Assembly: GCA_023653785.1 (NCBI GenBank)
Contig: JAMKCH010012577.1
Coordinates: 1-64,000, forward strand
DNA: 64,000 nucleotides
From: Ophioderma brevispina
Taxonomy: Eukaryota > Echinodermata > Ophiuroidea > Amphilepidida > Ophiodermatidae
Reading direction: 5' to 3'
Made by a program: the position numbers and the translations under genes. Below are positions 45,974-55,694 of the stretch, one piece after another (position 1 is the first letter of the stretch; every line of letters starts with the position of its first letter). The notes below the pieces were generated by a model, which saw nothing but the letters and a program-made list of their open reading frames with translations, made no database searches and was not told the DNA's origin.

Positions 45974-46248
45974 CAGAGGGTGTTTTGAATTAATTCCATA
46001 ATGCATTGCAATGTGCCTGTACTGTACGTACTAAACACATGTCAGTACTTAGGGATAAAAAGTGTTCCAAAAGTTTAAGAACCACCAGATATTTCATGAT
46101 CATGCTAAAATGCTTGGTGGGCTAAAATGAGTGTAAAAGTCAGGTGTTTTATGTGTTAAGAATAGGATTTTTCTAGGATCACATGACCCTATTGAGGTGG
46201 AATTTCCCTAAAGTGTTGCATTGTGGGGTTGACTCAATATACCCTCTG
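45974..46248 (+). mobile_element. Inverted-repeat element family H, copy 1
   Basis: Left end CAGAGGGTGTTTTGAATTAA, right end ATACCCTCTG. The subterminal sequences are also inverted (CATAATGCATTGC against GTTGCATTGTGGGGTT). Interior GTCAGTACTTAGGGATAAA and GTGTTAAGAATAGGATTTTT match 54934-55224 in the opposite orientation. Length ~275 bp. Confidence 0.88.
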
Positions 46249-46385
46249 GGGTGGGTTAGATGGGTTTGTTTTAGAATCAAGCTTAATTAAGATACAATAA
46301 GGGAGTTGGGAAGGATTAGAAATAGGCCCTGGATTGGGGTGAATTTTATATGGAGAATGTTATGACTGGAGTTAGAGGTTCAAAT

Positions 46386-47086
46386 TTACACTGCAAAACC
46401 GGGGTGTTAACTTTAACGCTGTTCGTGTTAATTTTAGGTCCACCTCCTGGAATAAATAGGGGACCGCACCCACTGGTGTGTGTTAGATTTACACCTGTTA
46501 GGTTTTAAATATACCACAGTGTTGTATTAACACAATTTTTGGTGTTACAATATGATACAACACTGCTTGGTGCTAATACACCACATGCAGTGTTAAATAT
46601 TTTTTAACCGTGCAAAGTTGACACTAATGGTATTAATTTAACACCCTTCTGGAATCAATATTGGACCTCACCCTCTGTGTTAATTTAAACCAAAATTTGG
46701 CTTTACCATTTACCAGTGGCAGTATCAGTTCCTTTTTCTGGGGGAGGAGAAATGGGGTGAAAAGTGAAATTTTTTTTTTGGGGGGGGGGAACAACATAAA
46801 TTTGCAGATTTTTAACCAATTTTGGCCCCAAAACACTGAATATATATATTTTGTGTGTGTGGGGGGGGGGACAATTTCTCCCATGCCCCTTGGTACCACC
46901 ACTGCCATTAATATCTGTACCGTCTGACATTTTCATAAGCAGATGAAAATGTGCATGATTAAAATCGGGCAGCAACACAGAGCAGTGTTCAATCCTAAAT
47001 TTCAATGCCAGAAACTAACACCAACGAACTTGACATCCAACTGGTGTTTTCCAAAAAATGTTAACACCCCAGCTTTTGCAGTGTAA
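46386..47086. mobile_element. DNA element with TTACACTGCAAAA termini, host of a nested insertion
   Basis: TTACACTGCAAAA (46386-46398) and TTTTGCAGTGTAA (47074-47086) are perfect inverted termini. The pairing extends to GGGGTGTTAAC and GTTAACACCCC. The left interior is full of GTGTTAA/TTAACAC words, so it can fold on itself repeatedly. A second element interrupts it at 46714-46904. No transposase is encoded. Confidence 0.88.
46714..46904. mobile_element. CAGTGGCAG-type element nested in the 46386 element
   Basis: CAGTGGCAGTATCA at the left and TGGTACCACCACTG at the right form loose inverted ends. The interior has long T and G runs and CAGATTTTTAACCAATTTTGG, which is shared with 37380-37430. 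A TGTG run followed by a G run precedes the right end. Confidence 0.7.
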
Positions 47087-47525
47087 GATCACTGTGGTAA
47101 TTATGAATTTTGGCCATAGTAAGGCAACAACATGCTTAGAACTACATACATAGAGCTACCCTGGAATAAACAACTTATGGAATTGGCAGTGACTCAGCAA
47201 ATTGGTGACACCCCTGGGCGCCGCCATTGGAAACATTTTATTTTTCAAAATTTGAACAGTTAGAGTATACATTTTTCAGCTTCTTTGAGGTCTTGATGTA
47301 ACACACATTGACTGAAAGTCAGTTACTGATGAAATTCACTGCGTCCCGCACACAGAATGATTAGAAGTTACGAGCTCAAGACTCTACTATTCCATGTCGC
47401 GAAGTCATCGGACTTAGCCCACTGCATTATGGGGGCAATATTCCCAAATGGAGTGTGATGAACAAACATGGAAATTGTTTACAGGAATCGGCATACTGTC
47501 ACAGTCAGAGGCCCGGAGCTACTTC

Positions 47526-48086
47526 AAGGGATTAGCAGCGATAATGCGAGAAAATCGAAAAATGTTTAAATTTTTCTTTTTTTAATTTTAAACTTTAATC
47601 AGGTATAAGTGTGTGCAAATGCCCATACCTGCTTTATGTGAAACAAATTAAACCACCAAATATTGAAAAAAATTGAAGCATGATTTGAGGAAATTTTTCA
47701 TACCGTCTCCCGCAAATAGACATACAGCGATGGTGTCTCAAAATCTACACGAAACAGCTGATTGTGGTTTACACCAGTACAGAATAACAAAGATCAATAA
47801 TGTTTGTGTTTGAGGTCAACTGTATAGATCACAGTGCACAATATCACGCTTATAATCTGGGATATTCACAGGGAAAGGCTTTTTTGTCTCAAGTCGGAAT
47901 TTTGATACGCACATATAGAAATTACAGAACCAGATAAAAAATACTGCCTTGTCTATAATACAAGGATTTCAAGCCAACCACTTGCAAGTTATGTTCGCAT
48001 ATCCATGCCAGTAACAAAAATACAAAAATATGAATTTTGATGATTTTTTCCATATTTGGGATTAGCAAATCGCTGCTTATCCCTTT
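47526..48086. mobile_element. Inverted-repeat element family I
   Basis: AAGGGATTAGCAGCGAT at 47526 is mirrored by ATCGCTGCTTATCCCTTT ending at 48086, followed by TAA. Length ~560 bp, AT-rich, without coding capacity. Size and termini fit a non-autonomous DNA transposon. It is single copy in this window. Confidence 0.75.
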
Positions 48087-48218
48087 AATCAGAGTTAATA
48101 GTAAAAAATGGAGTTGCTAAGTTATGATTAAGTTCAAACTCGAATGGCAAATGACATAATTTATGCAAGAGTGTGTATGATGAAGTCAACTTGACTAAGC
48201 CTAAAATACTTACCCATT

Positions 48219-48572
48219 TTAAAGGTGCAACGAGAGATTTTGAGGCACCCTAATATTGTGTCATAATAGTAATTTCATGTAGATTAGACACTCAACAGAT
48301 TTCTTACCTTGTATTTGGCTACAGAAATGTCTTAAAAGAGAGAAAAAAGGTGATTTTGATTTGCTTATATTTCAATATAAAATATAGGTTGAATTTCGTA
48401 TTTGCTCCTACACAAAATAGAAATTTCACAATTTTTGTACCAAAGAAACATTTCTTAGCTTAATCCTTTCAGATGGGGATATTTTTGATGGAATGCTTGA
48501 CATCAGGGCAAAAATCAGTATTTTTGATTTTTTAGGGGACACCTGATGTGAAATCTCTCGTTGCACCTTTAA
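48219..48572 (+). mobile_element. MITE family B, full reference copy
   Basis: TTAA 48219-48222, left terminus AGGTGCAACGAGAGATTT, right terminus AAATCTCTCGTTGCACCT, TTAA 48569-48572. The termini are perfect 18-bp inverted repeats and the length is ~346 bp. This is the best-preserved member; the other copies in the window were defined by matching to it. Confidence 0.95.
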
Positions 48573-48992
48573 TCTACTTAGTGATTTATGAGAGATGAAG
48601 AGGATCAATTTATACTATCTTTGAGTTACAATCTTCTCATTGGAAAAAATAATTTTGATACCGAACACATATTGTAATTGCACTAGGAGAATTAAATGGA
48701 AATAGCTGTAGTGTATCTATCTAGTGTATTGGAGACTACCTTGCAGTCCTTAATTTTTGGTCTAATTACCGTAGGTGGAAATGACAATTGACAATTGTCA
48801 TGCAAAAAAGAGGGCATGACATTACAGTCACCATTCTTTGTACACCTGTCTTGTTTTGTGGCATATGTTGCAATTATAGGCCTTAAAAATATTTGTTTGC
48901 CAGAATAGAGGAAAAATATTAGGGTCAGTCATTTTTTTAAAGACGAACTTCACACTGTTTTATTTTAAAATGAATACTACATGCTACTATAT

Positions 48993-49666
48993 TTAAAGGG
49001 GGATGGCCCAATTAAGTCTATAAATTTTTCATCTTGATGGAATGGCCTTCACCCCAAAACCCCATCTGTAAAGTTTTGTGCCGATATTTCAACCGGTTTT
49101 GAAGTGAGAGCTAAAAATGTGATTTTGTAATCCCCATAGAGTACTGTGTAAAGTTAATATTGGTCGACCAAAATGGGGCATATATTTGCTCAAAACATCC
49201 AAACCAAACATCCTTTAGCCTTAAGGCCGACTCAGAGATTTCCCGAGGAGGGCGCCCTCAATTTTCAAACAAATTGTGTTTTTGCATATACGTAATGCTT
49301 GTCCATGTACTAAACACTGTATGAAATATCTAAGCTCAAATCGAAGTCCTTCATATAGAAAATCGCAACTTCGCTATAAAAATTCTGGATCCGGAAATTT
49401 AATTATACACAGTATCCTATGGCACTGTATATTACACATACATTTTTGCTGCATTGAAACAAAAAATCCGATACATCTCAAACTTTGGTATTGGGCATTT
49501 TAGGTGACTATCTTTAGTTCTAGTTGACTATTTTCAATAAATACACAAACAATTATATTTCAAAAATCTCTGAGTCAGGCTTTAAGATTCCAAAATTTTG
49601 ACCACTTCCGGTAAAATCTGGGGTCCCTGGGGACGAGGCTATTAGCGATCCGGCCATGGCCTTTAA
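48993..49666 (+). mobile_element. MITE family D, copy 3, interrupted by family E
   Basis: TTAA 48993-48996, AGGGGGATGGCCCAATTAAG at the left, CCGGCCATGGCCT at the right, TTAA 49663-49666. The interior matches 45604-45925 on both sides of a family E insertion at 49221-49585. After the insertion about 45 bp present in the other D copies are missing. Confidence 0.92.
49221..49585 (+). mobile_element. MITE family E, copy 2, nested in family D
   Basis: TTAA 49221-49224, left end GGCCGACTCAGAGATTT, right end AAATCTCTGAGTCAGGCT, TTAA 49582-49585. GAGGGCGCCCTC and a TCTGGATCCGGAAA block match copy 1 at 44596-44954 in reverse. The uninterrupted family D copy at 45604 reads GCCGTAAGATT at this spot, showing the target was GCCTTAAGATT. 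Confidence 0.94.
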
Positions 49667-50175
49667 AGTTTTTTAATGAAATAGCAAAGATCTTTATTTT
49701 ACTTGTAGTTGTTTTGATTTTTTGATCTTTGTGTTGGTAAAAAGTTGTAAATGAAAATCATGGGTCATTTCGCAGATTAAAAAAAAATGTGGTAATTTGC
49801 TAGATCAGACAATTTTGACAACGTAAGTATTTCTAGAGTCGGTCGGTTTAGGGCAAAAAAACAATTGTTTATTTTTTTTGGCCTAAGTGGATGGAATTTT
49901 ATACTTTGTTCATCACCCAATAGGCAAAAATGGTTTGGTTTTTGTTTTTTCGGGCGTAAAAGTAATTCCAGTTCACACGTGCCTTTTGCCACAGGCGTGC
50001 GCCGCACATGCATAACACACTGCATCTGCTGCTGTAGCATTGCTTGCAGTTGTGTCCGTGCTATTCTATATCAATTTATGGTGTGAAGAGTCTTGCCTAT
50101 TTGGTGATGAACCAAGTGTAGTATTGGGATATTTTTGTTTGTCATGCTCTTCCTTTAAAACAGATGGTTGATGCT
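49667..50175. other. Intronic DNA, nothing recognised
   Basis: T-rich sequence. Opposing 73- and 87-residue frames at 49777-50086 overlap and lack motifs. No splice-flanked coding signal. Confidence 0.35.
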
Positions 50176-50179
50176 CTTT

Positions 50180-51060
50180 GGGTCACACACCTCTGTCTTC
50201 ATTTGTCCAAACATTCAAGTAACTGAGAGGTACTACATAATATGTAGATGTCAAAGGATGACAGGAATCGTGTGAAAAATACAATTCGGATGTCCTTGAT
50301 AACAAATGAAAATGTGAGGTGCTCTCAATTAATGAGCAACCTTTCTCTGGTATATTTAATATTGCTATTTTCTGTCGTATCAACGTACCCTGTGGTGGAA
50401 AGTGTCATGCGATGAGTTGCCAACAGACATTTTATAATTAACACATGGGGTTTTACTGGTCCTAAACCTCTGCTGTCATTTTTTGAGAATGGCTAATATA
50501 ATAGAGAGGGCACTACATAATTATATGGTTGTCAAAAGATGACAGTGATTATGTGATAACCAAAGTACTTGAAGAAAAAAAATTAATCTGACATATGAAC
50601 AATAGTTGCATGTTTAATGTTGCTACTTTAATGTCGCTACTTTCTGTATTGGCATGCCCTCAGGTGGACAAAGATCATGCGACGCATTACTGACAAACAC
50701 TCAGCGATGCGTGTACTTCAATGGTCTTAGACCTTTGCCGTCACTTGCCAAGAACGTCTAAATTACATAAAAGCACTCTCTGCCTCCCGCGGTTACATGG
50801 TTTCAATAAGGTGACATCACTTTTTGTGAAAACATAAAAGAAAAAAATGGATGTATGGACAATATACGTGTAGGCTCTTTGTGACATTTTTGACATGGCT
50901 GCATTCTGTACTATTGACATGCCTGTAGGTGGTGCAGCTCTTGTGTGGTGCTACTGATGGACACTTTCTGATGCATTGCATTGCACTCCATTGGTCTTAG
51001 ACCTTTGCTGTCAACAATTTCCAAATGAAGTGAACGAGAACTGTGTAATTGCCAGCATGT
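50180..51060. repeat. ~272-bp tandem repeat, about 3.5 diverged units
   Basis: The block CCT(T/C)TGC(T/C)GTCA or its variant recurs at 50190, 50467, 50739 and 51010, a steady spacing near 272 bp. Also repeated are ACTACATAAT..ATG, TGTCAAA.GATGACAG, a CTATTTTCTGT.TATC.ACGT.CC block and TGGTC.TAGACCT. Divergence is high, but the even spacing shows tandem origin. Confidence 0.8.
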
Positions 51061-51374
51061 CAAAGAAGACAAGATAGTGTGGTTAAAAAAAAATGACAGG
51101 AAAACTGTATTATTGTTACATGATTCTGATCCATTCGGGCCAAAACTGTCATTTTGACAACTTGATTAAAGTCGTCTGTCACTTGCCCAGCATGTATATT
51201 GGTTTGCTGGCAAGTGTACAAGTGAGATTATTGTCACTGTCCCACTTGTGTCCAGCATAAAAATGTAATATACTATTGCTGAAACTGCCATGTCCTAGGA
51301 TGCTATTGCTTATGATGCAATGGTGCTCAACTCTAAAATCTGCCCGTACAGGCCAAAGAGGGCCAAATACATTT

Positions 51375-52005
51375 CGTCGCCCACATCACATACTGTATTA
51401 TCTGACGAAATGCTGTTTTCGAGAAAATCGCCATTGAAATTCTACCGGGAGATTTCATGTTTGTACTATGGAATTAAACATTACAATTTCTTTATTTTGC
51501 GTTATGAAGAAAACATTCTGAAGTTTAAGTTTTAACCTTGCTGAGTTTTGAAAGTGCAATTGTATTCCTGATATAAAGCTACAAAGTCATAAGTCTGTAT
51601 GTGAAACGCAAAAAAGTCGTATTTTCACATACGACGCCAATTTCACCGTTATATTTCAATGCGTTTAGATAGATCTCTATGTGAAACACGTCATGTTCAC
51701 GCACGAGGTAGATGCGACGCACATAGATCTATATGTGAAAAGCGTAAACAGCTTGCTTTACAAACAGTGTTAATAATTATACGGCTATTGAAATTGCGTG
51801 TATATGAAACATACGACAGTATGTGAAATCGCGATATATAGTTTTGAGCTTGTTGATCAAAATTCTTAATTAATATCTCACTAATTAGGTCACTTTCAAG
51901 ATTGTAACTTTGTGCATGTATAGACCATAACATTATAAGTACATATGCACAGTATCTAAAAAAAGTCAAAAATGTTAGATAAGACAGTATGTGATGTGGG
52001 TGACG
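51375..52005. mobile_element. Inverted-repeat element with CGTC-CCCACATCACATACTGT arms
   Basis: CGTCGCCCACATCACATACTGT at 51375 is mirrored by ACAGTATGTGATGTGGGTGACG at 51984-52005, with one mismatch. The interior of ~590 bp contains many TATGTGAAA/TTTCACATA words at 51596-51840, which fold on themselves. No coding capacity. Confidence 0.8.
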
Positions 52006-52299
52006 ATTTGGAAGACATTATGTTCGAAGGGCCAATTACACTTTATTTTCTTCATCTTTTCTGTATGTTTAGGCTGGATTTGGCCCACTTTATGCCAGTT
52101 GAGAACTTCTGTTATTTAATTTCCCTTTGTATTTTTCTTGTTAGCTAGGCCTGTATGTAGGGCGGGGGTGCAGTCGGGGCAAAAGGTCCACTTTTTTGTG
52201 GGCTGACAGCTATAGCTGGCAGGACCACTTAGCAATCCGTTGTGCGTGTGTATGTGTGGATGTGTGTGTGTCACTAAAATGTTATGTTTTTTTTAAATT

Positions 52300-52415
52300 G
52301 ACCTCAATTGAAAAATTCAATTGGAACCAAACTTCTGGCATAGGTACACCATGGGATCCCTCATATGTTGATGAGGTCAAAGGTCATGTGCCAAGGTCAA
52401 AGGTCATGTAGCGGC
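52300..52415 (+). repeat. AGGTCA-rich repeat G, copy 2
   Basis: TCAATTGGAACCAAACTT, CATAGGTACACCATGGGATCC and GTTGATGAGGTCAAAGGTCA match the units at 63.7-64.0 kb. Two perfect DR1 motifs (AGGTCAAAGGTCA) lie at 52374-52386 and 52394-52406. Confidence 0.88.
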
Positions 52416-52419
52416 CCAC

Positions 52420-53358
52420 AGCTTACATTCTTTGAATATAGTGAGCGCAAAAGCTGAGAACCGCGAAATTCTAGTTCTGATTGTTTTAATAAATAGGTCC
52501 ACAATTTAGAGAAACATTGACAAGAAAGTCCACTTTGGATGATGAGTGTCAAGAGTCCAAAAATGGACCCTTGGGATAGGTCCACTTTTACAATGTCCTA
52601 CACCCCCAAAATAGATTTTGTGAACGGCCCTGTTGATAGCTCCATATTTTTGTCTGTACCAGTATCTCAATTATTTTTGTCTGTATCTCAATTCCATAAT
52701 TTCTATCGTAAATGCACTTTTTCTTCAGTAGCACTACGGGGTGGGAGGGGAGGGAAGACTGCCTCCCCCAGAATACTCTGACAGGGAAATTCAGACTGAC
52801 CGCCTTTTTTGTGGCATCAGTGAAAAGAATTGAAAGGTCTGTATTTGCACCAGGCTGAAAAGATACATACTGGGAAAATGATACTGTTGACAAGTACAAG
52901 TTTTTGAGAAAAATTAAAAAAAAAAATTATATACTCTCACAATTCATAATTATTATGGATCGACACAAAAAGGTGTTTGGACAAGTCTAAGGGAGTGGTC
53001 ATTATTTATGCCAGAGGAATGGAGGATTTGAGGGGATCTGAGAAATCTTTGTGAGCAAGAGGGGGAAACATGAAAATTGTCATCAAGGAGAGGGGGACAT
53101 AAACTTTTAAATTTCATAAAATCAGGGGAATGGAAATGGAAGCAAAGGGGGGAACACAAATTTTTTAACTTAAAAAAATTCCTCCAACCCCCTTGGCATA
53201 AATAATGACTGCTCCCAAAATATGCCTAGTCTTGGGTCAAAGATTTATCGCATGATTACCAAAATCATCTTTTTGCTTGATTTTGAATCTTATGAAGATT
53301 TGGCAGTTAACACACAGGATTATAACGTTGCCACTCTGTCATTTTAACACACCCTCAG
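52420..53358. other. Intron upstream of the VARP Zn-fingernail exon
   Basis: No repeat family or coding sequence recognised. The last 80 bp is a normal intron end, with a T-rich stretch and CACACCCTCAG before the exon. Long purine-rich runs at 52970-53160 include GAGGGGGAAACATG and GAGAGGGGGACAT. Confidence 0.45.
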
Positions 53359-53520
53359 GTGGAGAAGCTCTTGCGGTCGGTCGCCGACGGAGACATCCTG
53401 ATGGTGAAGTACCTATTGGGATGGCTTAATGACAGCGATGACAGCGATTCTGACGTTGACGCCGACGCCGAGTTGTGCCATCCGCTGTGTCAGTGCAGCA
53501 AGTGTGCTACTCTTCAGAAG
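53359..53520 (+). CDS. ANKRD27: ANKRD27 (VARP) exon with second Zn-fingernail motif
   Basis: A 162-bp exon, phase 0 at both ends, with acceptor CCCTCAG and a strong donor AAG|GTGAGT at 53521. It encodes VEKLLRSVADGDILMVKYLL, an acidic Asp/Ser stretch, then CHPLCQCSKCATLQK. The CHPLCxCxxC motif is the Zn-binding fingernail by which VARP clamps VPS29 of retromer, and the preceding helix matches VARP closely. The Asp-rich segment is longer in Asp/Ser than in vertebrates. This exon is intact, with no frame break, and is the firmest evidence for the gene. The next VARP segment (second ankyrin block) should follow in phase 0 but was not found in the remaining 10.5 kb. Confidence 0.95.
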
Positions 53521-54375
53521 GTGAGTGACACGGCCGAATGGCCAGCGCCCTCGCCTGAAGTGGGTCATTTTTTAAAATGAATCGATTACCTGTGTTGTGA
53601 TATTATGAGGAGTAATATTGTCTGCTTTGCTAGTGCAATTTTGTCAATAAAATATGGTGAGATGATGAGTTTCTTCTTGGAAATTTATTCATTGATTCAT
53701 TGGAACAATGGTTGTACATGAAACTGTCGTGACAAATCGTGCGTGACTCACTCTGATTTACCTCTAGTTCTTGTTGGCAGTATTGCAATTAAGAGCCATT
53801 CATCGGTCACGTTTTAACCCCTAAAGGGTAAACCCAAGCTGCGTTGTCAACGTAAGCAATCTGTTATTACTTTTGGTATAATGAATAACCTTTAGTCCAA
53901 ACCTAACCAAAAATAATGTTTCCATTTTTGCTAGATTGCTAATTTTTTCATGGGATGAAAGATCAATATGTTAACATGTTGACACTTAAGTGTATATGGT
54001 CTTCTGTACTCCTGTTGGTGTATGAGGGTGGCGGGGGAGGGGCTCATGTGGACCCCTCTCTTAAAACCACTTTGCCATTGGAATTTTTTGTTTACCCAAA
54101 CTCTGGTCATTGATGGGTACATCAACATGACCACATAACATGGAAAAAATTGAAAATTGGTTGTACCGATTCAAAATGGCATCCAAAAAACAATTTTTTT
54201 TTATGTCAGGACAAACAAAATTCCCACCAAAACTTAAAAATCACTTTCCCGGAAGATGCTCTCCATAAAATTTGGTTCATAATAGGCAAACATAAATACA
54301 TTTACATTGCTAAAATTAAAATGTAAAAAAGTACTCCAGTATGATTTAAGGGGTAAAATAAATTTTATAGTTAAC
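53521..54375. other. Intron, nothing recognised
   Basis: AT-rich sequence following the donor at 53521. No repeat family match and no coding signal. Confidence 0.4.
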
Positions 54376-54718
54376 TTAAAGGTGCGTGTTCCGATCGTCT
54401 TTGGTACCCCACCTGATTTACCCGGAAGTAGTATCAATTTTGATATCAGATTAAAGGCTGTATTTTTCTCATTGTGGTCCTGAAATTTGAGCCCTCAAAT
54501 CCTCTTCATTCCCAAGATAAAAACAAAAAAATGCTGTTTAATGGTTAACCATCAATATTAGAACAGTATTGAATACGGCTTTGCAACATGCATTATTGCG
54601 TCTACCATCAAACCGCAAGTTTGTTTCCCACTGTACTTGATGGAGTGTATGTGCAAGTGCCAGGCACTCATATCAAGTAGAGAACACAATATACATGAAT
54701 CGGAACAAGCACCTTTAA
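54376..54718 (+). mobile_element. MITE family A, best-preserved copy
   Basis: TTAA 54376-54379, AGGTGCGTGTTCCGATC at the left, GAATCGGAACAAGCACCT at the right, TTAA 54715-54718. Length 335 bp. The interior GGTTAACCATCAATATTA and GCATTATTGCGTCTACCATC define the family. Confidence 0.95.
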
Positions 54719-54933
54719 TAACTTTGAATATGAAAGCCCGCAAACAATATTTTTGACCCATAGCGTTAAATGTGTACCTCTTTGAAGCTGTGAATTAAAG
54801 AAACTGTGAAACTATTCAAAACTGTAAAAATCACAAAAACTCATATGGCTAAAATATCCTGTTATGTACTGTATTTCCAAATTGAAATGCCATAGTGACT
54901 TTCTGTTGGCATAGTTCTTGGATGGCATTTTCG

Positions 54934-55224
54934 AGAGGGTGTTTTGAGTCAATCCCACAATGCACCAGTTTTGGAAAATTTCACCTCAATAGGGTCATGT
55001 GATCACATAAAAATCCTATTCTTAACACGTAAAAACCCTGACTTTAATGCTCATTTTAGCCCACAAAGCGTTAGTACTTAAGGAATTTTTTGCATGATTA
55101 TGAAATGTCTTGTGATTCTTAAACTTTTGGAACACTTTTTATCCTTAAGTACTGACATGTGTTTAGTACAGTATGGTATAGGCACATTGCTATGCATCAT
55201 GGGATTGATTCAAAACACCCTCTG
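54934..55224 (-). mobile_element. Inverted-repeat element family H, copy 2
   Basis: Ends GAGAGGGTGTTTTGAGTCAA and TTGATTCAAAACACCCTCTG. The interior CACCTCAATAGGGTCATGTG, TCCTATTCTTAACACGTAA and TTTATCCTTAAGTACTGACA is the reverse complement of 45974-46248. Confidence 0.9.
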
Positions 55225-55694
55225 GGTATTTTCAAAGGGAGTCTTAACTCTAGACCTGGGTTTAACCCCCTGAGGTCTACCGGCCGATTTGATTGGTTAT
55301 ACATTGGCTAGAAACACCAAATAACCCAATCAGAAACATGTTAAGAAAACCTTAAATGTTTGTACAGGTATAAGGCAGGTCTATTTTGATTGGTTACTCA
55401 AAAGGTTATATCCAGATAAATCATGTAATGAGCCAATCAGAGATACTGTAAGAAAGGTGGTAGACCTCAGGGGGTTAAACTAGGGTTAGTCCTTCATGAT
55501 TGGACCTTTTTTTCTTTCAACATGCTCTAAAGGTGTAATATAATAGGCGAGAACATTTTGCATTGATAGGTCGTGCGTACTCATTCGTGAGGAATTTTCT
55601 CACCTATTATGTCAAACATAAATTGCACATTGAAAAAAAAGGTCATTTGTGAAGGACTAACTCTGATTTAAAGTTAGACTCCCTTGAAAATACC
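55225..55694. mobile_element. Palindrome enclosing two further palindromes
   Basis: Outer arms GGTATTTTCAAAGGGAGTCT (55225) and AGACTCCCTTGAAAATACC (to 55694). Inside are two adjacent inverted repeats: TAACCCCCTGAGGTCTACC with GGTAGACCTCAGGGGGTTA (55263-55477), and GTTAGTCCTTCATGATTGG with a GAAGGACTAAC block (55485-55663). The first contains several GATTGGTTA/CCAATCA words. This is probably a nested set of small elements, or one element with multiple arms. Confidence 0.82.
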
